A stretch of DNA of 64,000 nt from Devosia sp. 67-54. Its GTDB lineage: Bacteria; Pseudomonadota; Alphaproteobacteria; Rhizobiales; Devosiaceae. Location of the stretch: NCBI RefSeq assembly GCF_001899075.1, contig NZ_MKVA01000011.1, forward strand, positions 1 to 64,000. The letters are read 5' to 3'. Below the pieces are notes generated by a model, which saw only the letters and a program-made list of their open reading frames with translations, was not told where the DNA came from and searched no databases. The translations under genes and the position numbers were made by a program. Each line of letters begins with the position of its first letter. Position 1 is the first letter of the stretch. This document shows positions 17,773 through 26,752 of the stretch, one piece after another.

Positions 17773-19769
17773 AAGCGGACCAGCCGGGGGTCGACGGCCG
17801 GCGCCAGCTCCACGCAGCGCGCGAGAGTGCCTTTGCCCGCCAGCCAGTCGGCATGCGCGGCGCCGAGCGCCAGGAAGTCGGGGCGCTGCGCCAGCGCCGC
17901 ATCGCCCAAGAGGATGTGGACGCGCAGCCGCGCTGCCTTGCCCTTGAGCTGCACCGTGCCGGCCTCGAGCCAGGCGAGATCGGGCACGGCGCGGCGTGTC
18001 GCGTCGGCGGCGACGATGTCGAAGCCGACGAGCTTGCTCTCCCCCTCGACGCGCGAGGCGACATTGACGGTATCGCCGATGGCCGAATAGTCGAAGCGGC
18101 TTTCGAGCCCCATATTGCCCACCAGCGCCTCGCCGGTACTGAGCCCGATGCCGATGGCGATGCCGTCGAGCCCGCCATCGTCGTTGAGCGCGGCGAGCGT
18201 GGCGCGCATCGCCAGCGCCGCCTCGCAGGCGCGACGGGCATGCCCGGCCACATCCACCGGCGCGTTCCAGAACGCCATGATGGAATCGCCGATGAATTTG
18301 TCGATGGTGCCCGAGCGGGTGACGATCTCGGCGCCCAGCGCCCCGAACAGCCGGTTGAGCATGCCGAAGGTTTCGGTGGGCGCATGCGCCTCGGTGAAGC
18401 TGGTGAAGCCGCGCATGTCGGCGAACATCACCGTGATCTCGCGCGCCTCGCCGCCGAGCTTGAGCTGGTCGGCGCTCTGCTCGATGCGCGCCAGCAATTG
18501 CGGCGACACGTAATAGCCGAAGGCGCGGCGCAGTTCGCGCCGGTCGTGCTCGGTCAGCGAGAACTGCGCATAGACCATGGCGCCATAGGTGACGAGCGCG
18601 CCGATGGCGGGGAAGGTGGCGTCGAGCAGCCAGCCCTTGAGCGCGAAGCCGGCGAAGGCGCCGCCGATCATCGCCGCGATCAGCACCACCGCCAGCGCCA
18701 GCCCCGCGAGCGGGCCCAGCCGCAGCACCACCGGCACCAGCAGCGCTCCGGCGATGACGAACACCAGGATTTCGAGCCCCTGCACCCAATCGGCGCGGGT
18801 GAGGTAGCTGCCCGACACGATCTGGTCGATCACCGCCGCATGGATGCGCACCCCGGCGATGGCCGGGCTGAGCGGCGTCGCATGCAGGTCGAGCAGGCCG
18901 CTGGCCGAGGTGCCGACGAGCACGATGCGGCCCGAAACCTGGTCGGCCAGCGAGCGGTAGTCGTCGCCGAGCAGCGCGCCGGCCGAGATCACCTCGCGCG
19001 GATCGGGCCGCTTGTCGTAGAGCACGATGTCGCCCGAAGCGGTGGTGGGCACGGTGAACGGGCCGAGCTTCAGCGCTTCGAGCGTGCCGTCGCCGCGCGT
19101 GTCGCCCAGCGCCACCGGCGTCGTCACCCCCAGCGCCAGCCGCAGCGTCTCGATGGAGAGGCCGGGATAAAGCTGCGTGCCGTCGCTCCACAGCAGCGGC
19201 ACCTCGCGCACCACGCCGGCCGAATCGGCGGTATCGAGGCTGAGGCTGCCGAGCCCCGACGCGGCGTCGGCGAGCTGCTTGAGCGGCCCCACGGCGCCGG
19301 GCAGCGCCGGCAGGTTCGGCGTCGGGTCGCTGCCCGAAATGGCGAAGCCGCTTTTGGGAGGCGTCGCCAACGGCGGCGCGTTGGGAGCGAGCGAGAAGCC
19401 GAGCACGGTCTTGCCGGCGGCGAGCGCGGCGGCAAATTGCGCGTCGTTGTCGCCGCCCAGCCGGTCGGGCTCGGGAAACAGCACGTCGAAGCCGATGGCG
19501 GCGGCGCCGAGCTCCTCGAGCCGCCGGGTGAGCGTCGCGAGCTCGGCGCGCGGCCACGGCCATTGCCCGTATTTCGCGAGCGAGGGCTCGTCGATATCGA
19601 CCACCCGCACCGGCGCGTCAGCGGCGGCGCGCGGCAGCAGCCGCTGCTCGAAATCGAAGCCGAGGTCGCGGATGGTGGCGACCGGCAGCGGATCGGCGAG
19701 CCGAAGCAGCGCCAGCAGCGCCACGAGGCAGAGACCCAGCACTGTCGGCAACAGCCTGCGACCGATCAT
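17724..19769 (-). CDS. CHASE2-domain class III adenylate/guanylate cyclase
   Basis: A 681-residue membrane cyclase: an N-terminal TM helix (residues 5-23), an extracytoplasmic CHASE2 sensor (about 35-330), three TM helices (about 335-420), then the class III cyclase domain (about 450-620). The catalytic residues look intact: metal Asp in MFADMRGFT, DKFIGDSIMAFW, and YSAIGDTVNVASRVEG with the Asn and Arg of the active site. It should make cAMP or cGMP. It follows a FecR-domain gene on the same strand, a pairing common for CHASE2 cyclases. A cyclic-nucleotide-binding-fold protein is encoded 1.5 kb away. Confidence 0.92.
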   Translation of the reverse strand: MIGRRLLPTVLGLCLVALLALLRLADPLPVATIRDLGFDFEQRLLPRAAADAPVRVVDIDEPSLAKYGQWPWPRAELATLTRRLEELGAAAIGFDVLFPEPDRLGGDNDAQFAAALAAGKTVLGFSLAPNAPPLATPPKSGFAISGSDPTPNLPALPGAVGPLKQLADAASGLGSLSLDTADSAGVVREVPLLWSDGTQLYPGLSIETLRLALGVTTPVALGDTRGDGTLEALKLGPFTVPTTASGDIVLYDKRPDPREVISAGALLGDDYRSLADQVSGRIVLVGTSASGLLDLHATPLSPAIAGVRIHAAVIDQIVSGSYLTRADWVQGLEILVFVIAGALLVPVVLRLGPLAGLALAVVLIAAMIGGAFAGFALKGWLLDATFPAIGALVTYGAMVYAQFSLTEHDRRELRRAFGYYVSPQLLARIEQSADQLKLGGEAREITVMFADMRGFTSFTEAHAPTETFGMLNRLFGALGAEIVTRSGTIDKFIGDSIMAFWNAPVDVAGHARRACEAALAMRATLAALNDDGGLDGIAIGIGLSTGEALVGNMGLESRFDYSAIGDTVNVASRVEGESKLVGFDIVAADATRRAVPDLAWLEAGTVQLKGKAARLRVHILLGDAALAQRPDFLALGAAHADWLAGKGTLARCVELAPAVDPRLVRFYELAAGRADDFASPA

Positions 19770-19811
19770 GCGCTGTTGTAGCCGATTATGCGAAAAATGA
19801 CGAGCGGCGTT

Positions 19812-20627
19812 CTAGTGATGCGTGAGCGAGCCGATGTCGAGCCGCCCCGGCGGTGTGCCCGACTGGGTCGGGGGCGGCGTGTCCTGGTCGCCGGTGTTGG
19901 GCGTGCCGATGCTCGGCGGCGTCGCCGCCTCGGGCGGGTTGTGCAGGCACTCATAGGCGCGCGCGAACCAGAAGGGCCGGAGCAGCGGCGACTGGTTGTC
20001 GGCATAGCGGAACTCGGTCTTGAGCTGGGTGCGGAAATCGCCGGTGGTGACCTTGGCGCTGCCCAGCACCGCGGCGCGGCTGGTGATCTGCCCCAGCGTG
20101 CACAGGTCGTGCAGCGTCGTCCACTTGCTCTCGCCCTTGGCGCGGAAGAGCACGGTGCCGAGGTAGTGCAGGATCATCGTCGAGCCGTCGGTCGGCGAGA
20201 CGTAGACGTCGAACTGCGTGCCGCGCACGCCGATGGTGCCGGTGGGGGTGTTGAGCTCGTAGCTCGGCTTGGGGCCGTTGCCGGTGGCGAAGCGGAAGGT
20301 GCCCGACAGCATGTCGACGGCGAATTTGCCGGCGCTGCCGTCGTTGCGCAGCAAATAATCGTCGATCTTGAGCGCCGATTGCGGCCCGACCACCAGCTTG
20401 GTGTTGTCGGCGAACAGGATCTGCACCTGCCCCTTGGGCCCGGTCTTGACCAGATCGCCGATGAAGATGTCGGAGCCGACCACCAGCGTGCGCTCGGCGC
20501 CCCCCAGATCGGCGGCGGCCGCCGGATTGACGCCCTTGGCGCTGCCCGCCGCGGCATCGGCGAAGGCCGGGGCCGACAGGGAGGCAGCCATGAGGACTGC
20601 GGCGATGCCTGCGAACACTCTGCGCAT
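19812..20627 (-). CDS. Secreted FecR-domain protein
   Basis: A 271-residue protein. The signal peptide MRRVFAGIAAVLMAASLSAP ends near AFA. The FecR (DUF2135-like) domain contains IGDLVKTGPKGQVQILFAD and GTIGVRGTQFDVYV. The tail is Pro/Thr-rich and low-complexity. The ATG at 20627 has GAGGG upstream; a TTG four codons earlier is less likely. The gene lies 42 bases upstream of the CHASE2 cyclase on the same strand, so it is probably its periplasmic partner. Unlike true FecR anti-sigma proteins it has no N-terminal cytoplasmic domain or nearby ECF sigma gene. Confidence 0.85.
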   Translation of the reverse strand: MRRVFAGIAAVLMAASLSAPAFADAAAGSAKGVNPAAAADLGGAERTLVVGSDIFIGDLVKTGPKGQVQILFADNTKLVVGPQSALKIDDYLLRNDGSAGKFAVDMLSGTFRFATGNGPKPSYELNTPTGTIGVRGTQFDVYVSPTDGSTMILHYLGTVLFRAKGESKWTTLHDLCTLGQITSRAAVLGSAKVTTGDFRTQLKTEFRYADNQSPLLRPFWFARAYECLHNPPEAATPPSIGTPNTGDQDTPPPTQSGTPPGRLDIGSLTHH

Positions 20628-20839
20628 AGTGACCCTCAAGAGCTGAGCCCGACGGGCGCCCGCGACCTCTCACCTCGCGCCTGAACGGCGAGTGAACGAT
20701 AGCATTCCCGAGCCGGTGGCGTCGACTCTTCGGCGCTTGCGCCCGCTCCGGCTTGCTGCAATGGTCCGTGCCGCAACGGGGACGGTTCCGGACCGCGCGC
20801 CAGGCGGTCCGGCTTCGGCTGGGGGGCCGGAGAGGAAGC

Positions 20840-21226
20840 ATGACGGCGATTTTCTTCGGCCTGCTGGTCGGCCTCGAGCTCAAGCACTATGTCGCCGACT
20901 ACTTCCTGCAGCCCGGCTGGATGCTGGGCGGCAAGGGCGATTTGCGCCATCCCGGCGGCTATGTGCATGCCGGCATCCACGCCGGCCTGTCGCTGCTGGT
21001 GCTGCTGCTGTGCGCCACGCCGCTGTGGCTGGCCGCGCTGCTGCTGGTCGCCGAATTCGTGGTGCACTACGTGCTGGATTTCGCCAAGATCCACTATTCC
21101 AGGGGCGTGCACGTCGACAGCCGGCCGCGCCGCTTCTGGGCCCTGCACGGCATCGACCAGCTCACCCACCAGCTCACCTATGCGGCGATGATCTACGCCG
21201 TGCTGCGCGTGAAGGGGCTGGCTTGA
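20840..21226 (+). CDS. DUF3307-type small membrane protein
   Basis: A 128-residue protein with about three hydrophobic helices (roughly 1-20, 45-80 and 105-125). It has conserved polar motifs of the DUF3307 type: KHYVADYFLQPGWM, HAGIHAG, and HYVLDFAKIHYS near the middle. The Asp/His pattern within membrane segments suggests a metal or substrate site, but no function is established. The ATG at 20840 follows AGAGGAAG. The stop is 4 bases from the convergent cyclic-nucleotide-binding-fold gene. Confidence 0.8.
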   Translation: MTAIFFGLLVGLELKHYVADYFLQPGWMLGGKGDLRHPGGYVHAGIHAGLSLLVLLLCATPLWLAALLLVAEFVVHYVLDFAKIHYSRGVHVDSRPRRFWALHGIDQLTHQLTYAAMIYAVLRVKGLA

Positions 21227-21230
21227 CGGG

Positions 21231-21695
21231 CTAGCGCTTCTTCTTGGCCTTGGCGTCGTCGGGCGATTGCACCAGCTGCGCCAGGATCTTGTCGACGAGG
21301 TCGAGGTCCTCGCGGCGGCCGGCGGCCTGCTGCTGCAGATCGACCAGATACGAGGTGGTGTAGTAGAGCCGCCGCGCCAGCAGCGCCGCAAGCTCGAGCG
21401 CGATCTCGGCCTGGCTGCCGAGAAACCCGATGGGATCGTCGATCACATAGGCCTTGACCGTCGACAGCGCCTTGACCGTGGCCGAATACGGCATGTCGAG
21501 CAGCACGCTCATTTCGCCGAACAGCGAGCCGGGCTCCTCGATGTAGCTGACCTGCGTGCCCTTGCGCAGCACCTCGACCTGGCCCTCGACGAGCACGAAC
21601 AGCTTGCGCTCGTTGCCGCCCTCGGTGATCAGGACGGCGCCCGATTTGAACGTCTCGGCCTTGCGGCCCTGGCAGTAGTCGAGAATATCCGGCAT
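21231..21695 (-). CDS. Stand-alone cyclic-nucleotide-binding-fold protein
   Basis: A 154-residue protein made of a CRP-like beta-roll (about residues 12-110) and a helical, Lys-rich C-terminus without a DNA-binding domain. The signature LFGEMSVLLDMPYSATV is recognisable, but the Arg that normally contacts the cyclic phosphate (P-R-S/T-A-T) is Tyr70 here. It may bind another ligand or act as a docking domain. The ATG at 21695 is used (MPDILDYCQG). Proximity to the CHASE2 cyclase suggests a signalling link, which is inference. Confidence 0.85.
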   Translation of the reverse strand: MPDILDYCQGRKAETFKSGAVLITEGGNERKLFVLVEGQVEVLRKGTQVSYIEEPGSLFGEMSVLLDMPYSATVKALSTVKAYVIDDPIGFLGSQAEIALELAALLARRLYYTTSYLVDLQQQAAGRREDLDLVDKILAQLVQSPDDAKAKKKR

Positions 21696-21742
21696 CGGCA
21701 GGTCGCTCCCAAGCGATCCCGCCCCAATAGAGCAAAGCATCG

Positions 21743-21782
21743 TTCCGTGCAATCTGCAGGCAACGCTGCAAATTGCACGGAA
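21743..21782. repeat. Long imperfect hairpin between the dehydratase and cNMP-binding-fold genes
   Basis: Arms TTCCGTGCAAT (21743-21753) and ATTGCACGGAA (21772-21782) are perfectly complementary. A second pair TGCAG / CTGCA continues the stem inside after one mismatch, leaving a 5-6 base loop. It lies 21 bases downstream of the dehydratase stop and about 48 bases upstream of the cNMP-fold start, both on the minus strand. There is no U-tract, so it may be an mRNA 3'-end stabiliser or an operator. Confidence 0.65.
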
Positions 21783-21803
21783 AACGGGCGAGGAGACCGC
21801 GCG

Positions 21804-23591
21804 CTAGTGGTTGTCGCGCGGGATGCCGGCCGTCTGCGCCAGCCGCTGATACTTGACCGCCGGCTTCAGCACCGCGCCGTCGCCGAGCTGGTCGGTGATG
21901 CCGCGCTGGATCTCCTGCCACGGCGTCTGGTGCTTGGGATATTGGTAGCCGCCCATCGAGGCCAGATCCGCCTGCCGCTTCCGAATCTCGTCGTCCGAGA
22001 TCAGGATGTCGGCATGGCCGCTGTTGAGGTCGATGCGCACCCGGTCGCCGGTCCTCAGGATCGCGAGGTTGCCGCCGGCGGCGGCCTCCGGCGAGGCGTT
22101 GAGGATCGAGGGCGAGCCCGAGGTGCCCGACTGCCGCCCGTCGCCGATGCAGGGCAGCGAGTGGACGCCCTGCTTGATGAGGTAGGCCGGCGGCCGCATG
22201 TTGACCACTTCGGCGGCGCCCGGATAGCCCACCGGGCCGGCGCCGCGCATGAACAGCATGGTGTATTCGTCGATGGCGAGGGCCGGATCGTCGATGCGGT
22301 GGTGGTAGTCCTCCGGGCCGTCGAACACCACCGCCTTGCCCTCGAACATGTTGGGATGCTTGGGGTCGGAGAGGTAGCGGTCCTTGAATTCCTCGCTGAT
22401 CACCGAGGTTTTCATGATGGCGTTGTCGAAGAGGTTGCCGCGCAGCACCAGGAACCCGGCCTCCGCCTTCAGCGGATTGTCGAAGCGGCGGATGACCTTG
22501 TCGTCCTGGATCGGCGTGTTGCGGCAGTTCTCGCCGATGGTCTTGCCGTTGGCGGTAGGCGCGTCCTCATGGATCAGCCCCTGCCGCATCAGCTCGTTGA
22601 CCACCGCCGGCACGCCGCCCGCATGGTAATAGTCCTCGCCCAGATACTCGCCGGCCGGCTGCAGATTGACCAGGAGCGGCACCTTGTGGCCGACGCTCTG
22701 CCATTCGTCGATCTTGAGCTCGACGCCGATGTGGCGGGCGATGGCGTTGATGTGGATCGGCGCATTGGTCGACCCGCCGATGGCGGAGTTGACCACGATG
22801 GCGTTGAGGAAATTCTGCTTGGTCAGGATGTCGGAGGGCTTGAGGTCCTCCTTGACCATGTCGACGATCCTGAGCCCGGTGCGATAGGCCATCTCCTGCC
22901 GGTCGCGATAGGGCGCCGGAATGGCGGCGCCGCCCGGCAGCTCCATGCCCAGCGCCTCGGCCAGCGAGTTCATGGTCGAGGCCGTGCCCATGGTGTTGCA
23001 ATAACCGGTGGAGGGCGCCGACGACGCCACCAGGTCGACGAAGCCCTTGTAGTCGATCTCGCCCGCCGCCATCATCTGCCGGGCCTTCCACACGATGGTG
23101 CCCGAGCCGGTGCGCTCGCCCTTGAAATAGCCGTTGAGCATCGGCCCGACGCTGAGCGCGATCGCCGGAATGTTGACGGTCGCCGCGCCCATCAGCATGG
23201 CCGGCGTGGTCTTGTCGCAGCCCACCGTCAGCACCACGCCGTCGAGCGGGTAGCCGTACAGCACCTCGACGAGGCCGAGATAGGCGAGGTTGCGGTCGAG
23301 CCCGGCGGTCGGGCGCTTGCCCGTCTCCTGGATCGGATGCACCGGAAACTCGATGGCGATGCCGCCCGCCTCGCGGATGCCGTCGCGCACGCGCTGCGCC
23401 AGCACCAGATGGTGGCGGTTGCAGGGGCTGAGATCGGATCCCGTCTGCGCAATGCCGATGATCGGCTTGCCCGACTGCAATTCCTCGCGGCTGAGGCCGT
23501 AATTGAGGTAGCGCTCGAGATAGAGCGCCGTCATGTCCGGGTTGTCGGGATTGTCGAACCAGGCACGTGATCTGAGCTTCCTGTCAGACAT
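21804..23591 (-). CDS. IlvD/Edd-family sugar-acid dehydratase (arabinonate/xylonate dehydratase type)
   Basis: A 595-residue [Fe-S] dehydratase. Cluster cysteines are in [15 protein letters not shown] and [14 protein letters not shown]. The segment [17 protein letters not shown] and the C-terminal [16 protein letters not shown] are typical of aldonic-acid dehydratases rather than of IlvD itself. It removes water from an aldonate such as L-arabinonate or D-xylonate to give a 2-keto-3-deoxy acid. The ATG at 23591 ([11 protein letters not shown]) is preferred over upstream in-frame starts. A LacI-family gene lies 95 bases upstream on the same strand and may control it. Confidence 0.88.
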   Translation of the reverse strand: MSDRKLRSRAWFDNPDNPDMTALYLERYLNYGLSREELQSGKPIIGIAQTGSDLSPCNRHHLVLAQRVRDGIREAGGIAIEFPVHPIQETGKRPTAGLDRNLAYLGLVEVLYGYPLDGVVLTVGCDKTTPAMLMGAATVNIPAIALSVGPMLNGYFKGERTGSGTIVWKARQMMAAGEIDYKGFVDLVASSAPSTGYCNTMGTASTMNSLAEALGMELPGGAAIPAPYRDRQEMAYRTGLRIVDMVKEDLKPSDILTKQNFLNAIVVNSAIGGSTNAPIHINAIARHIGVELKIDEWQSVGHKVPLLVNLQPAGEYLGEDYYHAGGVPAVVNELMRQGLIHEDAPTANGKTIGENCRNTPIQDDKVIRRFDNPLKAEAGFLVLRGNLFDNAIMKTSVISEEFKDRYLSDPKHPNMFEGKAVVFDGPEDYHHRIDDPALAIDEYTMLFMRGAGPVGYPGAAEVVNMRPPAYLIKQGVHSLPCIGDGRQSGTSGSPSILNASPEAAAGGNLAILRTGDRVRIDLNSGHADILISDDEIRKRQADLASMGGYQYPKHQTPWQEIQRGITDQLGDGAVLKPAVKYQRLAQTAGIPRDNH

Positions 23592-23686
23592 GCCTTTACC
23601 CATCGTCGTCATCGTCGGCCTCGAGGTGAAGAGTGTGCGTCAAGCCATAGCGCATCGGCGCCCGGAAAGAGAGCCCTCTTTTCGGC

Positions 23687-24727
23687 TTAGGCGTTCGGTT
23701 TCTGGCGTTTTCTGAACGTGCTCTCGCGGACCACGAGGCTGATCGGCACCTGTATGACAGGCTCGTCCACCCGCCCGTCCGTGAGCCGCGTCCGCAGCAA
23801 AGTGCCCGCCTGCCGGCCGATCTCGTAGGGCGCGGTGTGCACCGTGGTGACCTGCGGCCGGGTGTGGCCGGCAAAGAACAGATCGCCATGGCCGGCGATG
23901 GCGATCTCGTCGGGCACGCGCCGGCCCATTTCCTGCAGCCGCATCAGCGCCCCGACCGCCATGATGTCGCTGGCGAACGCCATGGCGTCGCAATCGGGCA
24001 GCTTGGCGAGCACGGTGTCGACGATGGCGGCGCCATCCTCCATTTCCACGCTGCCCTCGGCCGGCTGCACCAGCGCGAGGTCGCGGCCGCCGCGCCGCAG
24101 CGCCTCGCGAAATCCCTCGAGCCGCGGCTGCCCGCGGATGCCGGTGTGTCCGATATAGGCGACGCGCTCGAACCCTTGCTCGGCGAAATGCTCGCCCAGC
24201 AGCCGGCCGCTGTCGCGCCCCGGCGAGATCACCAGCATGTCGACGGGCGTCTCCGACTCGCCCCAGAATTCGAGGATCGGCACCCGCAGCGAGCGCAGAT
24301 AGGCGCGCGCCTCGTCGCCGCGCACGATCCCCGAAAACACGAACGCCGCCGGCCGGAACGGCAGCAGCGCCCGGATCTGCTCGGCCGACAGCTCCTCGGT
24401 AAAGCGCGCCTGCGAGAAGGTGAGGCGGTAGCGGGTGTCCTCGAAGGCGTCGATCATGCCCTGCATGGCCGCGGCGTAGTGGACGTTCTGCAGGCTGGCC
24501 ACGACCACCAGCACGAAGGTGGATTGCCCGGACCTGAGGCTCGAGGCGATGGAATTGACCATGTAGCCGGTCTGCGCCACCGCCTCCTCGACGCGCCGGC
24601 GCGTCTCGGGCTTGACGATGTCGGGCGTGCGCAGCGTGCGCGACACGGTGATCGGCGAGACGCCCGCGGCGCGGGCGACGTCCTCCACGCGAACCGGCCG
24701 GTCCGCGCCCTTCTCCGTTTCGTCCAT
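23687..24727 (-). CDS. LacI-family transcriptional regulator
   Basis: A 346-residue regulator of the GntR/gluconate-operon-like LacI branch. The N-terminal helix-turn-helix (about residues 12-60) reads VEDVARAAGVSPITVSRTLR. A periplasmic-binding-protein-like sugar-binding domain follows, with FASDIMAVGALMRLQEMG and a conserved C-terminus. The ATG at 24727 gives MDETEKGADR. An open extension to 24793 is Cys/Val-rich and unlikely. It is placed upstream of the sugar-acid dehydratase on the same strand, with a divergent secreted-protein gene on the other side. Confidence 0.92.
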   Translation of the reverse strand: MDETEKGADRPVRVEDVARAAGVSPITVSRTLRTPDIVKPETRRRVEEAVAQTGYMVNSIASSLRSGQSTFVLVVVASLQNVHYAAAMQGMIDAFEDTRYRLTFSQARFTEELSAEQIRALLPFRPAAFVFSGIVRGDEARAYLRSLRVPILEFWGESETPVDMLVISPGRDSGRLLGEHFAEQGFERVAYIGHTGIRGQPRLEGFREALRRGGRDLALVQPAEGSVEMEDGAAIVDTVLAKLPDCDAMAFASDIMAVGALMRLQEMGRRVPDEIAIAGHGDLFFAGHTRPQVTTVHTAPYEIGRQAGTLLRTRLTDGRVDEPVIQVPISLVVRESTFRKRQKPNA

Positions 24728-24934
24728 GCCGGCCCCCCGAACTGCGGCCATCCCCCAACAACAGGCCCGCGCGACGTGAACAACGCGTGCCATGAAGCAA
24801 CAACGGCAACAAAACCCGCTTTACCAGCCCGCGGCGCTGCCCGCCGTTCAAATCTAGCCGGCTGCCAATATTTCCGGCGTCTTGAATTTGCCAGCTTGGC
24901 ATGGCCAAGTCATGCCGATCAACACGGGACCGTC

Positions 24935-25309
24935 ATGCGCTCGACCGCTCTTTTCGCCGCCGCCCTCGCCCTTACCGCAGCGGCCACGCCGGCTTTCGCC
25001 TTCTGCACGCTGTGCAATTCCGCCGTCCGGCTCGATTCGGCGCTCGCCACCTGCTTTGCCAACCGCGCCGACGACGAGCTCGCGGCGCTGGCCCAGAGCG
25101 GCAAGAGCTTCGTCATCGTCGACCTCAGCGACTGCCAGACGCGCGGCGGCCTGCCCACCGGCAATGCCACCGGCGCCGCGCCGCTCGACACCCAGTTCGT
25201 CGCCGACGGCCCCGGGCTCAAATGCCTGAGCGCGCAGATCGCGGCGGCCGACGACACCACGCTCGAGCCGAGCCGGCTGTTCGACCTTGGCAAGGACTGC
25301 CCGCAATAA
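24935..25309 (+). CDS. Small Cys-containing secreted protein of unknown function
   Basis: A 124-residue protein: signal peptide MRSTALFAAALALTAAATPA with cleavage near AFA, then a mature chain with six cysteines (CTLC at its N-terminus, then single Cys near TCFAN, DCQ, KCL and DCPQ). These are probably disulfide-bonded in the periplasm. No family was recognised. It is divergent from the LacI gene across a 207-base gap. The ATG at 24935 is the first that gives a proper signal peptide. Confidence 0.65.
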   Translation: MRSTALFAAALALTAAATPAFAFCTLCNSAVRLDSALATCFANRADDELAALAQSGKSFVIVDLSDCQTRGGLPTGNATGAAPLDTQFVADGPGLKCLSAQIAAADDTTLEPSRLFDLGKDCPQ

Positions 25310-25364
25310 GGCGCGCGATGCGCCCTCTCGATGCTGCCCCAGCCGCATCTCGTTCAATCCACGT

Positions 25365-25450
25365 CGTCATTCCCGCGAAGGCGGGAATCCAGGCAGAGCT
25401 TCCAGACGTCCGCGGGGCCGGTCTGGATTCCCGCTTTCGCGGGAATGACG
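25365..25450. repeat. Palindromic intergenic repeat (GTCATTCCCGCG type)
   Basis: Two 28-base arms, 25365-25392 and 25423-25450, are reverse complements with one mismatch, and each contains its own small hairpin (TCCCGCGAA...CGGGA). The 30-base centre is unique. Sequences starting CGTCATTCCCGCG are a widespread class of bacterial interspersed repeat. This is the only copy in the window, between the secreted-protein gene and the acyltransferase. Confidence 0.85.
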
Positions 25451-25590
25451 ATGCGGTGAAGGATGGTGAGATGCCCTCTCGGAGACGTCCGCCCCGCCCC
25501 CTAGCCAGCCGTTAACTCTGCGCACCGGCCATTGAGGCGCATTTGCCGCGCGAGGCGTAGGATTTGCCGGAGTTTGCTTTGCGCGGCCCC

Positions 25591-26691
25591 ATGCCCAGCT
25601 CCGACAGCCACCGCCTTTACGGCCTGCAGATCCTCCGCTTCTTTGCGGCCTTCGCCGTGCTGCTCGAGCATGTGATGCACGAGGCGCTGAGCTTCGGCAT
25701 CACCCCGAACGGCCTGATCGCCACGCTGGAGCCGGTGGATTTCGGCGTCGGCGTCGATGTGTTCTTCGTCATCTCCGGCTTCATCATGCTCCACATCTCG
25801 GCCGACAAATTCGGCCGGCCGGGGGCCTCGGGCGAGTTCCTGCTGCGCCGTATCGTGCGGCTGGTGCCGCTCTACTGGCTGTTCAGCGCGGCGATGCTGG
25901 CCGCCATGCTGCTGGTGCCGGGCCAGCTCGCCCATACCCATTTCGATGCGGCGCACATCGCCGCCTCCTTCGGTTTCATCCCCTGGCTCGATGCGACCGG
26001 GCTCGCCCATCCGGTGCTCGGGCTCGGCTGGACGCTCAACTACGAGATGTATTTCTACGCCGTCTTCGCCCTGATGCTGCTGCTGCCGCTGCGCGCCGGG
26101 CTGTGGACGCTGTGCGGCCTGTTCGTGCTGCTGGCGGCGACGCATCTGGCGATGCCGCCGGGCGCCGTGCAGCTGGTGTTCTGGACCGACCCGATCATCC
26201 TCGAATTCCTGTTCGGCATCGGCCTTGCGCTTTTGGTCCGCCGCGGCCTGCGCCTGCCCGCCTGGCTGCCGCCGCTGCTGCTGGTGGCGGGCATCGCCGG
26301 GCTCGGGTTCGGCCAGCTCGTCGACATCGGCGGCGCCTTCGACCGGCTGCTCACCGCCGGCATTCCGGCGGCGCTGGTGGTGGCCGGAACGGTGTTCGCC
26401 CGCGCCCATGCGCCCGGCCCCGTCGGCCGCGCGCTGGTGCTGGGCGGCGACGCCTCCTACGCGCTCTATCTGTCGCATCCCTTCTCGATCAATCTGGTGA
26501 TCCTGGGCTGGCAGAAATTCGGCTTCGCCGCGCCCCGGCTGTTCATTGCCACGGCCATCGTGGCGGCCGTGCTGGTCGCCATCGGCGTGCACCTGCTGCT
26601 CGAGCGGCCGCTGCTCAGGGGCCTCGGCGGCCTGCTGCGCCGCCGCCCCGTGCCGGCGCCGGCCGCCCTCCCCGTTAACGCTGGCGAGTGA
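25591..26691 (+). CDS. Acyltransferase-3 family membrane protein
   Basis: A 366-residue integral membrane O-acyltransferase with about ten hydrophobic helices. It starts SHRLYGLQILRFFAAFAVLL, followed by GVDVFFVISGFIM and LLRRIVRLVPLYWL, the family's conserved cytoplasmic Arg motif. The family transfers acetyl or succinyl groups to polysaccharides, Nod factors or lipids. The ATG at 25591 is chosen; a TTG at 25564 is possible. A second, different family member follows 61 bases downstream. Confidence 0.88.
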   Translation: MPSSDSHRLYGLQILRFFAAFAVLLEHVMHEALSFGITPNGLIATLEPVDFGVGVDVFFVISGFIMLHISADKFGRPGASGEFLLRRIVRLVPLYWLFSAAMLAAMLLVPGQLAHTHFDAAHIAASFGFIPWLDATGLAHPVLGLGWTLNYEMYFYAVFALMLLLPLRAGLWTLCGLFVLLAATHLAMPPGAVQLVFWTDPIILEFLFGIGLALLVRRGLRLPAWLPPLLLVAGIAGLGFGQLVDIGGAFDRLLTAGIPAALVVAGTVFARAHAPGPVGRALVLGGDASYALYLSHPFSINLVILGWQKFGFAAPRLFIATAIVAAVLVAIGVHLLLERPLLRGLGGLLRRRPVPAPAALPVNAGE

Positions 26692-26752
26692 TCGCGCCCC
26701 GCCGGCGGCACGGGCGGGTGTAGAACGCCAGCCTCTGTTGCGGAGCACCAAG

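Noticed and set aside
21267-23570. Long plus-strand open frame (767 codons) opposite the sugar-acid dehydratase and cNMP-fold genes
   Set aside because: Antisense shadow; composition and lack of motifs argue against coding.
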